Shown here in pieces: positions 41,729 through 50,736 of a DNA stretch of 64,000 nt. The DNA is from Lachnospiraceae bacterium. GTDB lineage: Bacteria > Bacillota > Clostridia > Lachnospirales > Lachnospiraceae. The notes under the pieces are model-generated. The model was not told where the DNA came from. It saw only the letters and a program-made list of their open reading frames with translations, and made no database searches. The translations under genes were made by a program, and so were the position numbers. The DNA lies in the NCBI GenBank assembly GCA_902363135.1, contig CABIZF010000011.1, forward strand, positions 48,457 through 112,456. Reading direction: 5' to 3'. The stretch's first letter is position 1. Every line of letters begins with the position of its first letter.

Positions 41729-43165
41729 ATGGAAAATGCCGGGAAAAGGAAATGGGTCTGCAGCCTGTTTTTTGCATTTTTATTGCTGATGGGCATTTCA
41801 TTTACGGCGCTGGCAGCGCCGCAGGCCGGATTAAATAAGACAAAGCTGACGATGATAAAGGGGACGGCGGAGCAGTTGGTACTGTCTGGAGACATTTCCG
41901 GAAAAATTACATGGAAGAGCTCAAAAAAGTCAGTTGTAACGGTCAGTGCGACGGGCCGTCTGAAAGCAAAGAAAAAAGGAACGGCAACGGTCATGGCACG
42001 TGCAGATGGTAAGACTTACCGCTGCAAGGTGACGGTAAAGCAGCCGGTGACGAGCATACGCCTGAATCAGAAAAGCATTGCGATCTCAGCCGGTAAGACC
42101 TACACATTAAAGGCAAAGGTAAAGCCGACGAATGCAAATCTTCGCACGGTTACATGGACGAGCAGTGATAAAAGTATCGTGACTGTGACCGCAAAGGGAA
42201 AACTCAAGGCAGTGTCTTCCGGTACGGCAGTGATCACAGCAACGGCAAAGGATGGCAGTGGAAAAAAGGCAACGTGTAGAATTCTTGTAAAGGCACCGGC
42301 ACAGCCGAAGGCCGACAAGACCATCACACTGGATTCGTCCAGTCTTACGTTGCAGGTAGGAAAGACTGCCATCTTAAAAGCAACGACCTCCGATGGCGAG
42401 AAAGTGGTATGGGGTACATCTGACCGGGACATCGTCAGCGTCACAAATGGAACGTTGGCGGCGAAAAAGGCAGGTACCGCAACCATCGCAGCCAGACGTC
42501 TGGACGGGGCGATGACAGTATTCTGCAAGGTGACCGTGACAGCCGGTACAGGCAGGACGGATACGGAGAAAGACAGCACGGCGGATGCTTCGGCGGACAT
42601 AAAGCCGCAGGCAGGAGAATCAGCCCTTGCGCGGAAATTTTTGAATGTATTGCAGAGCTATTCAAACAGGATTCAGAGCGACAGTGCGAACGGAGCAGTG
42701 TGGCGCTACAGCAACAGCGGAGCAGCTTCGACGTGGAGTGCGGCGCTGTCTGCGATTCAGAAGAAGGGGTATACGTATTGCAACTGTGCTTTACTGCCGC
42801 GCTGGGGACTGCGGGAGCTTGGAATCATAGACTCGAAAAATTTCTGGGGGCTGGCAGGAGGCGGTATTCAATTCCGCGGAAATGTAAAGGAACAGCTGCT
42901 GAAGCACTGTGAGATTATCAAAGTATACAAGACACCGAATCAGCTGCTGGCGGAGGGAAACCTGCTCCCGGGCGATATCTGCACATGGGTCGAATATCAG
43001 CATACAAATGTCTATGCAGGCGATGGGCTCTGGTATGATTCAGGAAGAAGCGGGGCGGTCGGCGGCTATCAGAACGGTACATTCGTATTTAAGACTTTTG
43101 GACCGGCAGCGACTGTGAATATGTCCGGGACGACGGTAGGGTATATTATCCGACTGATAAAATAA
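41729..43165 (+). CDS. Secreted protein with three Big_2 Ig-like domains and a cysteine-peptidase-like C-terminus (paralogue 1)
   Basis: The 478-residue protein has signal SLFFAFLLLMGISFTALA. Three bacterial Ig-like (Big_2) domains lie at about 33-107, 108-190 and 194-272, each with the pattern W(T/K)SSdksiVtV..G.lkAkk.GtAtitA. The C-terminal 175 residues contain YCNCALLPRWGLRELG, LLPGDICTW and HTNVYAGDGLWYDSGR. This order of Cys, PGD and His resembles NlpC/P60 or CHAP amidases. Catalysis is inferred, not proven. AAGGAG lies 9 nt before the ATG at 41729. A paralogue follows in tandem. It probably binds or remodels the wall. Confidence 0.75.
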   Translation: MENAGKRKWVCSLFFAFLLLMGISFTALAAPQAGLNKTKLTMIKGTAEQLVLSGDISGKITWKSSKKSVVTVSATGRLKAKKKGTATVMARADGKTYRCKVTVKQPVTSIRLNQKSIAISAGKTYTLKAKVKPTNANLRTVTWTSSDKSIVTVTAKGKLKAVSSGTAVITATAKDGSGKKATCRILVKAPAQPKADKTITLDSSSLTLQVGKTAILKATTSDGEKVVWGTSDRDIVSVTNGTLAAKKAGTATIAARRLDGAMTVFCKVTVTAGTGRTDTEKDSTADASADIKPQAGESALARKFLNVLQSYSNRIQSDSANGAVWRYSNSGAASTWSAALSAIQKKGYTYCNCALLPRWGLRELGIIDSKNFWGLAGGGIQFRGNVKEQLLKHCEIIKVYKTPNQLLAEGNLLPGDICTWVEYQHTNVYAGDGLWYDSGRSGAVGGYQNGTFVFKTFGPAATVNMSGTTVGYIIRLIK

Positions 43166-43200
43166 AGGCTGACGACATACACAATGACGGAGTTTGGGAA

Positions 43201-43244
43201 AAGGGATGACTGCAGAGGGGATGCAGTTGTCCTTTCCTTTTTTT
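43201..43244 (+). terminator. Terminator between the tandem Ig-like genes
   Basis: AAGGGATGACTGCA pairs with TGCAGTTGTCCTT, followed by TCCTTTTTTT. Confidence 0.8.
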
Positions 43245-43290
43245 GCAGGAAATGGAAAAACAGGTTCGTATTATCGGAAAAGTATGATAG

Positions 43291-43321
43291 AATGAAATGC
43301 GAAGCAATCCGTGTATCATAG
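43291..43321 (+). repeat. Family 1 fragment, subtype 1 (G)
   Basis: ATGAAATGCGAAGCAATCCG and TGTATCATAG match positions 25173-25202 of copy C. Only this part remains, within the leader region of the second Ig-like gene. Confidence 0.7.
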
Positions 43322-43365
43322 AATAAGATGCGAAAATAAGAGTGATGAGCTTGAAGGGGGTACTG

Positions 43366-44835
43366 ATGAAAATGAAAAGGTTACGAATAAATGGCGGGTG
43401 TACAGACACGCAAAGGCGACATCATCAGCTCATGCTGGTGTTTCTGCTTTGTCTGCTGGTGCTTTCTGTCGGAATGACTGCTGCGGCAAAGGAGACATTA
43501 AATCAGACGAATCTGACGTTGCTGAAAGGGCGCTCTGCTTCACTGAAGGTGCGCGGAACGAAGAAAAAAGTGCGTTTTACAAGCTCGAAGCGTTCTGTGG
43601 CGACTGTTAATGCGAAGGGAAAGGTGACTGCGAAGAAAAAGGGAACGGCAGTCATCACGGCGAAGGTCGGAAGGAAGAAGCTCAAATGCAAGGTGGTGGT
43701 GCTGCAGCCGGTGACCAAGCTGACCCTGAGCAGCCGTGGAATCGTGATGACGGAAGGAGATATCCGGAAGCTGAAGGCGAATGCCGCACCGGTGTCGGCG
43801 AATAATAAGAGCGTACACTGGACGAGCAGCGATGAGAATATTGTACGTGTAGATCAGTCCGGCAATCTGGAAGCGTTGCAGGCCGGGGCTGTCGTCATTT
43901 CTGCGACTACAATGGATGGAAGCGGTAAAGATGCATCCTGCCGTGTCACGGTAAAAGGACGTCCGGCGCCAATGACGATCAGCCAATCGTCTCTTGTTCT
44001 TGAGACCGGCGCGAGCCATACCTTAACGGTCTCGAATACAGACGGAGCAATCATTACATGGGGCAGTTCTGATCCGAATGTGGTATCCGTATCAAAGGGC
44101 ACGGTAGTCGGCGCAGCTTCCGGGACGGCGGTTATTACGGCGCAGAAAGCGGATGGGACGCAGGCAGTCCGCTGCAGCATTACGGTTATTGAGCGGAAAC
44201 GCCAGACTGAACCGACCGCTGCAGCTAAAAGGTTTTTGTCGATTCTGCAGGGATATTCAGATCAGGTGCGCGCAGATCAGGCGACCGGGCGCCTGTGGGG
44301 ATATTCCAATAAGAGCAAACGGAATCCAAAAACATGGAGTGCTGCAAAATCGGACTTAAAAACAAAAGGTATTTCCTATAATAACTGCGCGCTTCTGGCA
44401 AGGCTTGCACTGCGTGATATGGGGATATTAGGTGAAAACCAGAATTTCTGGGGGACACCGGAAGGCGGTATCCATTTCAATGGCGGTGTAGCGGCACGAC
44501 TGAGAAAGCGTTGCGCGATCATCTCTGCCTACGACACTCCGAACAACCTGATTGCAGAGGGAAAGCTGCTCCCGGGCGATATCTGTACGTGGACATTTGA
44601 CTACAACCATACCAATATTTATGCGGGAAATGGGCTGTGGTATGATGCGGGGCGCGGTTCGGACGGTGGTTATGTGAGCATTAAAGCCCTGACAGAGCAG
44701 TATGGGATTGACCGCAAGAATCTGGAGTCAGATAATGGCACATCAAGTATGTTTATTTTTAATTCCTTCGGACCATATGCATCCGTCAACATGGATCGTG
44801 CAGTTGTGGGGCAGATCATCCGGGTGATGAAATAA
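43366..44835 (+). CDS. Secreted protein with Big_2 domains and a cysteine-peptidase-like C-terminus (paralogue 2)
   Basis: The 489-residue tandem paralogue of the 41.7-kb gene has signal LMLVFLLCLLVLSVGMTAAA, three Ig-like domains (about 45-118, 118-203 and 206-282) and the same C-terminal domain. That domain has YNNCALLARLALRDMG, LLPGDICTW and HTNIYAGNGLWYDAGR. Conserved Cys, PGD and His support a shared papain-like fold. It has a longer insert (SIKALTEQYGIDRKNLESDN) near the end. The start follows AAGGGGG by 5 nt. A terminator and repeat fragment separate it from paralogue 1, so the two are probably transcribed separately. I recognise the domains, but not a characterised protein. Confidence 0.75.
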   Translation: MKMKRLRINGGCTDTQRRHHQLMLVFLLCLLVLSVGMTAAAKETLNQTNLTLLKGRSASLKVRGTKKKVRFTSSKRSVATVNAKGKVTAKKKGTAVITAKVGRKKLKCKVVVLQPVTKLTLSSRGIVMTEGDIRKLKANAAPVSANNKSVHWTSSDENIVRVDQSGNLEALQAGAVVISATTMDGSGKDASCRVTVKGRPAPMTISQSSLVLETGASHTLTVSNTDGAIITWGSSDPNVVSVSKGTVVGAASGTAVITAQKADGTQAVRCSITVIERKRQTEPTAAAKRFLSILQGYSDQVRADQATGRLWGYSNKSKRNPKTWSAAKSDLKTKGISYNNCALLARLALRDMGILGENQNFWGTPEGGIHFNGGVAARLRKRCAIISAYDTPNNLIAEGKLLPGDICTWTFDYNHTNIYAGNGLWYDAGRGSDGGYVSIKALTEQYGIDRKNLESDNGTSSMFIFNSFGPYASVNMDRAVVGQIIRVMK

Positions 44836-44949
44836 AAACACTTGCGGAAATAATACCCATTTATAAAACGGACATTTGCAGAGTGAAATAAAATCATTCG
44901 GGACATACTGACTGCAGGGGAAAATGAAAAGCAGTCAGGAGGTTTCGGA

Positions 44950-46263
44950 ATGTGTATGGATATGCCGATTGTAGATGTTTATGCCAGAGAGATCCTTGAC
45001 TCGAGGGGGAACCCTACGGTTGAGGTGGAAGTGATGACAGAAGATCAGAGTGTCGGGCGGGCCGCGGTGCCCTCCGGCGCTTCGACCGGAGCATATGAGG
45101 CCGTGGAGCTGCGCGATGGAGAAGAACGTTATTGCGGAAAGGGCGTCGAGCAGGCGTGCCATTACGTCAATACGGTGCTTGCGGATGCAATTATCGGAGA
45201 AAATGTGTATCGGCAGGCGATGATTGATCAGATCCTGCGCAGGGAGGATGGCACGGAAAATAAAAGGCGGTTTGGCGCGAATGGAATTCTCGGTGTGTCA
45301 CTGGCGGTTGCCGCAGCTGCAGCGCAGTCATTGCATATGCCGCTGTTCCGGTACCTTGGCGGTGTGCATGCACATGTCATGCCGGTGCCGATGATGAATA
45401 TTTTGAACGGCGGCTGTCATGCGGATAATACCGTGGATTTGCAGGAATTCATGATTATGCCGGTCGGGGCGGAGAATTTCGCACATGGCCTGCAGATGGG
45501 AGCGGAGATCTATCATGCGCTGCATGGGCTGATCCGGGAGCGACGGATGGCATCCGGTGTCGGAGATGAGGGTGGATTTGCACCGGATTTGAGGGATGCG
45601 GAGGAGGCACTGGCGCTTATCTGTGAAGCAGTCAAAAAGGCGGGGTATCAGGTGGGGACAGAAGTGGTGATCGCACTCGATGTGGCGGCGAGTGAGCTGT
45701 ATGATACGGAACGTGAGGCATACTTTTTCCCTGGCGAGAGCCGGATGAAGGGCAAACAGATTTACCGTTCCACGGAGGAGATGATCTCCTATCTGGAACG
45801 CCTTTCGGTTAATTTCCCGGTTGCATCAATAGAGGATGGACTGGATGAGAATGACTGGGAAGGCTGGCAGGAGCTGACAAAGCGGATCGGCATACGGACA
45901 CAGCTCGTGGGGGACGACCTGTTCGTCACAAACCCGGAGCGACTCGCGGAAGGGATCATGCGGCAGGCGGCAAATGCCGTGCTTGTAAAAGTGAACCAGA
46001 TCGGAACGTTGACAGAGGCACTTGATACGATTATGCTTGCCCGGAAAAATGGTTACAGGACGATCCTTTCCCATCGTTCCGGTGAAACGGAAGATACGAT
46101 GATTGCGGATCTGGCAGTGGCGACCGGAGCCGGGCAGATAAAGGCCGGGGCGCCCTGCCGTATGGAGCGGGTCGCAAAGTATAATCAGCTGCTGCGGATC
46201 GAGGACTGGATCGGGCTGCCTGCGACCTATGAGAATCCGTTCATTTTTATAAAAAAAGGTTGA
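44950..46263 (+). CDS. eno: Enolase
   Basis: The 437-residue glycolytic enzyme dehydrates 2-phosphoglycerate to phosphoenolpyruvate. [15 protein letters not shown] at the start, [26 protein letters not shown] (catalytic Glu), [11 protein letters not shown] (metal ligands), [15 protein letters not shown] (catalytic Lys) and [16 protein letters not shown] are all canonical. AGGAGG lies 8 nt before the ATG at 44950. It is close to but separate from secG, whose promoter overlaps the eno stop codon. Confidence 0.96.
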   Translation: MCMDMPIVDVYAREILDSRGNPTVEVEVMTEDQSVGRAAVPSGASTGAYEAVELRDGEERYCGKGVEQACHYVNTVLADAIIGENVYRQAMIDQILRREDGTENKRRFGANGILGVSLAVAAAAAQSLHMPLFRYLGGVHAHVMPVPMMNILNGGCHADNTVDLQEFMIMPVGAENFAHGLQMGAEIYHALHGLIRERRMASGVGDEGGFAPDLRDAEEALALICEAVKKAGYQVGTEVVIALDVAASELYDTEREAYFFPGESRMKGKQIYRSTEEMISYLERLSVNFPVASIEDGLDENDWEGWQELTKRIGIRTQLVGDDLFVTNPERLAEGIMRQAANAVLVKVNQIGTLTEALDTIMLARKNGYRTILSHRSGETEDTMIADLAVATGAGQIKAGAPCRMERVAKYNQLLRIEDWIGLPATYENPFIFIKKG

Positions 46264-46288
46264 AATGTTGCCGCGCCTGTGTTAGACT
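46260..46288 (+). promoter_or_regulatory. Promoter of the secG-rnr-smpB operon
   Basis: TTGAAA (46260-46265, overlapping the eno stop), 17 bp, TAGACT (46283-46288). Confidence 0.6.
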
Positions 46289-46320
46289 GAATATGTTTGA
46301 CATAGGAGGTGTAGTTTACC

Positions 46321-46548
46321 GTGAGAATAGTTCTGACAGTTATTTTTGTGTTGGTAAGTATTGCATTGTCCGTAATCGTTCTGGCACAGCAGGGAGCAGA
46401 TGCAGGGCTTGGAGCGATCGGCGGCATCGGCGACAGCTACTGGAGCAAGAACAAGTCAAGATCAATGGAAGGAAAGCTTGTGCAGGTTACAAGAATTCTT
46501 GCCGTTGCATTTGTTGTACTGGCAGTGGTACTGAATTTGAATTTCTAG
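46321..46548 (+). CDS. secG: Preprotein translocase subunit SecG
   Basis: The 75-residue membrane protein has two helices (IVLTVIFVLVSIALSVIVLA and ILAVAFVVLAVVLNL). The conserved loop between them contains QQGADAGLGAIGG. It is the accessory SecYEG subunit for protein export. Start is GTG at 46321 with AGGAGG about 12 nt upstream. secG-rnr-smpB-ssrA is a common Firmicutes cluster. Confidence 0.95.
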   Translation: MRIVLTVIFVLVSIALSVIVLAQQGADAGLGAIGGIGDSYWSKNKSRSMEGKLVQVTRILAVAFVVLAVVLNLNF

Positions 46549-46627
46549 GAGACGGAGGATCGATGCAGCAGAGCACCGGTCCTTTTTCTTTCATGTATAG
46601 ATTCCGACAAAACGAAGGAGAAAAAGA

Positions 46628-48841
46628 TTGGATATTGATCATAAGACAGAAAAAGAAGAACAGCTGGAGCGCCGTAAAAAGGTGATATTTGACATGCTCA
46701 ACGACAAGCAGTATGTGCCAATGAAGCTCAAGGAGATGGCGATGCTGCTGCAGATCCCAAAGGAGAACCGCTCGGAGCTGAAGGCAGTGCTTGATGCACT
46801 GATCCTGGAAGGAAAGGCAGAGGTGACATCCAAGGGGAAATACCGCAGAGCGACCGCGAAGACCGTGACCGGTGTATTTACAGCCCATCCGAGAGGCTTT
46901 GGCTTCGTGGAAGTGGAAGGGCGCGAGGAGGATGTTTTTATCGCAGAGGAAAACGTCGGCGGTGCGCTGCATCAGGATACGGTACAGGTACTGCTGCTGC
47001 CGGCTTCGACCGGAAAGCGGCAGGAGGGGCGCATTCTGCGAATTCTGGAGCACGGCATTCACGAAGTGATCGGCACGTATCAGAAGAGCCGGACCTATGG
47101 GTTTGTTCTGCCGGACAATCCGCGGATTACGACCGATATTTTTGTTCCGCAGGAGCACAGCATGGGCGCGGTGCAGGGACACAAAGTGCTTGTGGAGCTG
47201 ACCTCTTATGGAGATGAGAAGCATAAGCCGGAGGGCAGGGTCAAAGAGATCATCGGGCATATCAATGATCCGGGGACAGATATTCTCTCGGTGGTTTATC
47301 AGTATGAGCTTCCGAATGAGTTTCCGGAAAAAGTGATGCGGCAGGCAGAGAAGACGCCGCAGGAGGTTCATCCGGCTGACATGGAAGGACGGCTGGATTT
47401 ACGGGATGTACAGATGGTAACGATCGACGGCGAGGACGCAAAGGATCTGGATGATGCGGTGTCACTGACCGTCGACGAGAATGGGTACCACCTTGGTGTG
47501 CACATTGCGGATGTGGCAAACTATGTGCAGGAAAAGAGTGCACTGGATCGGGAAGCATATGTGCGCGGCACGAGTGTATATCTGGCAGACCGGGTGATTC
47601 CGATGCTCCCGCACCGGCTTTCGAACGGCATCTGCTCCCTGAATGCGGGGGTGGATCGGCTGGCAATGAGCTGTCTGATGGATATCGACGAGAAGGGGAA
47701 TATTGTATCACATCAGATTGCAGAGACTGTGATCCGGGTCAACCGGCGGATGTCCTATACAGAAGTAAAGAAAATTCTGGAAGATCAGGACGAAGGATTG
47801 CGTGCAGCGTGCGGAGCAATTACACCGATGCTGGATGAGATGCGGACGCTCTCGGCTTTGCTCCGGAAAAAACGGAAAAAACGTGGTGCGATTGACTTTG
47901 ATTTCCCGGAGGCAAAGGTGATCTTAGATGAGAAGGGTGTGCCGACAGAAATCCGTGCGTATGAGCAGAATACGGCGACACGTCTGATTGAAGATTTCAT
48001 GCTGGCGGCGAATGAGACGGTCGCAGAGGACTTTTACTGGCAGCAGGTGCCTTTTTTGTACCGGACACATGAGACACCAGAGGGAGATAAGATCAGGGCA
48101 CTGGCCGCCTTCATCGCGAATTTTGGCTATGGAATTCGTGGTGTGTCGGAGGAAATACATCCCAAGGAGCTGCAGAAGCTGCTTGCCCGTATTGCGGGGA
48201 CGCCGGAGGAGCCGATGATCAGCCGGATGGCTCTGCGTTCGATGAAGCAGGCAGCATATACGACGACCTGCAGTGGGCACTTTGGGCTGGCGGCGAAATA
48301 TTACTGCCACTTTACATCTCCGATCCGGCGTTATCCGGATCTGCAGATTCATCGGATTATCAAGGAGGTGCTGCGCGGACGGATGAAAGAAGACCGGATC
48401 AGTCATTACACAGAGCTGCTTCCGGCAGTGGCCGAGCATTGCAGCAAGACCGAACGTCGTGCAGATGAGGCAGAACGCGATACCGTAAAAATGAAAAAGG
48501 CAGAGTATATGAAGCAGCATATCGGGGAGGAGTACGATGCAGTCATTTCAGGCATTACTTCGTTTGGTATTTATGCTGAGCTTCCAAATACGGTCGAGGG
48601 ACTGATCCATGTGTCGCGCATGTATGACGACCGCTACTATTACAAAGAGGAGACTCACGAGATGTATGGCATTGATACCGGACGGGTATTCCGGCTGGGT
48701 GATACGATTTGCATTCGGGTCGTAGACGCGGATAAGGCGACAAAGACGGTGGATTTTGAACTTGTAAGTGAAAAAGGGTCTTTGATTAGAAAACTGGGAG
48801 GAAATCAGAATGGGAGAGTCGATAAAGCTAATTGCAAATAA
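46628..48841 (+). CDS. rnr: Ribonuclease R
   Basis: The 737-residue 3'-5' exoribonuclease degrades structured RNA and partners with tmRNA in clearing non-stop mRNAs. It has an N-terminal winged helix, two cold-shock domains ([19 protein letters not shown] in part, and [19 protein letters not shown] in part), the RNB domain with [18 protein letters not shown], and a C-terminal S1 domain ([19 protein letters not shown] in part). Start is TTG at 46628, 7 nt after AAGGAG. Its 3' end overlaps smpB by 32 bp, suggesting coupled translation. Confidence 0.95.
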   Translation: MDIDHKTEKEEQLERRKKVIFDMLNDKQYVPMKLKEMAMLLQIPKENRSELKAVLDALILEGKAEVTSKGKYRRATAKTVTGVFTAHPRGFGFVEVEGREEDVFIAEENVGGALHQDTVQVLLLPASTGKRQEGRILRILEHGIHEVIGTYQKSRTYGFVLPDNPRITTDIFVPQEHSMGAVQGHKVLVELTSYGDEKHKPEGRVKEIIGHINDPGTDILSVVYQYELPNEFPEKVMRQAEKTPQEVHPADMEGRLDLRDVQMVTIDGEDAKDLDDAVSLTVDENGYHLGVHIADVANYVQEKSALDREAYVRGTSVYLADRVIPMLPHRLSNGICSLNAGVDRLAMSCLMDIDEKGNIVSHQIAETVIRVNRRMSYTEVKKILEDQDEGLRAACGAITPMLDEMRTLSALLRKKRKKRGAIDFDFPEAKVILDEKGVPTEIRAYEQNTATRLIEDFMLAANETVAEDFYWQQVPFLYRTHETPEGDKIRALAAFIANFGYGIRGVSEEIHPKELQKLLARIAGTPEEPMISRMALRSMKQAAYTTTCSGHFGLAAKYYCHFTSPIRRYPDLQIHRIIKEVLRGRMKEDRISHYTELLPAVAEHCSKTERRADEAERDTVKMKKAEYMKQHIGEEYDAVISGITSFGIYAELPNTVEGLIHVSRMYDDRYYYKEETHEMYGIDTGRVFRLGDTICIRVVDADKATKTVDFELVSEKGSLIRKLGGNQNGRVDKANCK

Positions 48842-49274
48842 TAAAAAAGCGTATCACGACTATTTTATCGAGGACAATTATGAGGCTGGGATTTCTTTAC
48901 ATGGCACAGAGGTAAAGTCGCTGCGCATGGGGAAATGCAGCATTAAGGAATCTTTTATCCGCATTGAAAACGGAGAAGTGATCATTTACGGCATGCACGT
49001 CAGCCCATATGAGAAAGGGAACATTTTCAATAAAGATCCGCTTCGTCCGCGGAAATTGCTGCTGCACCGTGCAGAGATCAACAAGCTGGTCGGAAAGATT
49101 GCAGAGAAGGGCTATACGCTTGTTCCGCTGCGTGTCTATTTCAAGGGCAGTCTTGCAAAGGTGGAGATCGGCCTCGCAAAAGGTAAGAAGCTCTATGACA
49201 AGCGTCAGGATATCGCAAAGCGTGATCAGCGTCGCGAGGTAGAGAAGGAATTTAAAGTAAAGAATCTGTATTGA
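48810..49274 (+). CDS. smpB: SsrA-binding protein
   Basis: The 154-residue protein binds tmRNA and escorts it to stalled ribosomes. [20 protein letters not shown] (start of the OB fold), [19 protein letters not shown], and the basic tail [20 protein letters not shown] are characteristic. AGGAGG lies within the end of rnr. The tmRNA gene is immediately downstream on the opposite strand. Confidence 0.97.
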   Translation: MGESIKLIANNKKAYHDYFIEDNYEAGISLHGTEVKSLRMGKCSIKESFIRIENGEVIIYGMHVSPYEKGNIFNKDPLRPRKLLLHRAEINKLVGKIAEKGYTLVPLRVYFKGSLAKVEIGLAKGKKLYDKRQDIAKRDQRREVEKEFKVKNLY

Positions 49275-49290
49275 TGTGTGTAAAGTAAAA

Positions 49291-49345
49291 ATAACGACAT
49301 GGTATATCACTGCTGCAATATACAATGTCGTTATCTTTATTTTTT
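49291..49345. terminator. Bidirectional terminator between smpB and ssrA
   Basis: ATAACGACAT (49291-49300) pairs with ATGTCGTTAT (49325-49334), extended by GTATAT/ATATAC. T-rich sequence follows on the plus strand, and TTTTTACTTTAC follows on the minus strand. Confidence 0.85.
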
Positions 49346-49378
49346 ATTCTCGCTCACGTATGAACAGGTCACATATAG

Positions 49379-49715
49379 TGGACCAGACGGGAATCGAACC
49401 CGTGTCCGAAAGCCAATCCCCTGTCCTTCTACTATCATAGTCCGTTATTTGACATTCCCTCCGGCAGACGACAGCGAACAGCCTCCTGCTTTTAGTAGCT
49501 TCATGATACGCCCATATGTGCAAAGCTTAGCATATGTCGTTTCCTGCATCGTCGATGCCTGGGTCACAGAGTGCAGGTGCTCTGAGTCAGACAGCTGCCA
49601 TTAGGCAGCGATTGCTAAATTATCTTCAGCGTTTAATTTTAATTTTGTGATTTGACGCATCACCTGCGGATAGCTTCTCCAGATTCATAACCCCCGTCGA
49701 AACCTTTACTGGCCC
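49379..49715 (-). ncRNA. ssrA: Transfer-messenger RNA (tmRNA)
   Basis: The minus strand opens GGGCCAG..TTTCGACGGGGGTTATGAA and ends GGTTCGATTCCCGTCTGGTC-C-A, giving a 7-bp tRNA-like acceptor stem and a T-arm. The tag frame reads KLKLNAEDNLAIAA before TAA (stop complement at 49601-49603), ending in the ALAA-like degron AIAA. CCA is not encoded. Length is about 337 nt. It rescues stalled ribosomes together with SmpB encoded next door. Confidence 0.95.
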
Positions 49716-49741
49716 TTAAAGGTGTATTTACATACCATACT

Positions 49742-49770
49742 AGTATACGCAGGTTTCAGAAAAATGTCAA
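49742..49770 (-). promoter_or_regulatory. ssrA promoter
   Basis: On the minus strand TTGACA, 17 bp, TATACT, about 27 bp before the mature 5' end. Between 49771 and 49941 I see no clear feature apart from a TATACT near 49870. Confidence 0.8.
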
Positions 49771-49941
49771 CGGGATGAACGGAATTTTTTGCTCCGATAT
49801 GAGCATAAAGGCAGAGCGACGGAATTCGTTTTATGGCGGTTTTGGTAGTCAAAACGGGCATCGTATGCTATACTTGTGGCAAAAAGAAATTTGTATAAGC
49901 GTGAAAAAACACAAAATGGACAAAAAAACAGGTTATGATAA

Positions 49942-50015
49942 TTAAAGCGGATATTCGCAATCCACTGCTTATTGTTTTGCGCAATTGAAGCAGGGGACTT
50001 GCTTGATTCGGTTAA
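49942..50015 (-). repeat. Family 2 element, most complete copy
   Basis: Read on the minus strand: TTAACCGAATCAAGCAAGTC, CCCTGCTTCAATTGCGCAAA, ACAATAAGCAGTGGATTGCG, AATATCCGCTTTAAT. It joins the hairpin part and the GGATTGCGAATATCCGCTTT tail that occur separately elsewhere. It lies directly before the response-regulator gene. Confidence 0.7.
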
Positions 50016-50041
50016 AATACAGAAACAGGGGAGGAGTCGCG

Positions 50042-50725
50042 ATGGAGCGTTTAAAGGTACTGGTAGTAGATGATGAGAGCAGAATGCGCAAGCTGGTGCG
50101 GGACTTTCTGGTGAAAAAGGATTTTGAGGTGCTTGAAGCCGGGGATGGCGCAGAGGCGATCGATATATTCTTTGCGACAAAGGATATCGCGCTTGTGATT
50201 CTGGATGTGATGATGCCGAAGATGGATGGCTGGCAGGTATGCCGGGAGATCCGCGCCTACTCGCAGGTGCCGATCATCATGCTGACGGCAAAAAGCGATG
50301 AAAGGGATGAGCTGCTTGGCTTTGAGCTGGGCGTAGATGAATACATTTCAAAGCCGTTCAGCCCGAAGATTCTTGTGGCGCGTGTCGAGGCGATTTTGCG
50401 CCGGACGAGCGGACTGGCTGCAGATGATGTGATCCGGGCGGGCGGTATTGAGGTCAACAAGGCCGCGCATGAGGTGACGATTGACGGAAAGTCCATTGAG
50501 CTTAGCTATAAGGAATTTGAGCTGCTGACGTATTTTATGGAAAATCAGGGGATTGCGCTGTCGCGAGAGAAGATTCTGAACAGCGTCTGGAATTATGATT
50601 ATTTTGGAGATGCACGGACGATCGATACACATGTCAAGAAGCTGCGCAGCAAGCTCGGTGCCAAGGGCGATTACATCAAGACGATCTGGGGCATGGGATA
50701 TAAATTCGAAGTGGATGCGCAGTAA
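50042..50725 (+). CDS. OmpR-family response regulator
   Basis: The 227-residue protein has a receiver domain (LKVLVVDDESRMRKLV, phospho-acceptor Asp in VILDVMMPKMDGW near 53, Lys in YISKPFSP). A winged-helix DNA-binding domain follows (about 130-225) with LSYKEFELLTYFMENQG and TIDTHVKKLRSKLG. The start at 50042 follows GGGGAGGAG; the upstream in-frame ATG lies in repeat sequence. The histidine kinase gene follows 11 bp later. The regulated genes are not evident. Confidence 0.94.
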   Translation: MERLKVLVVDDESRMRKLVRDFLVKKDFEVLEAGDGAEAIDIFFATKDIALVILDVMMPKMDGWQVCREIRAYSQVPIIMLTAKSDERDELLGFELGVDEYISKPFSPKILVARVEAILRRTSGLAADDVIRAGGIEVNKAAHEVTIDGKSIELSYKEFELLTYFMENQGIALSREKILNSVWNYDYFGDARTIDTHVKKLRSKLGAKGDYIKTIWGMGYKFEVDAQ

Positions 50726-50736
50726 GGAGGCAGGCT

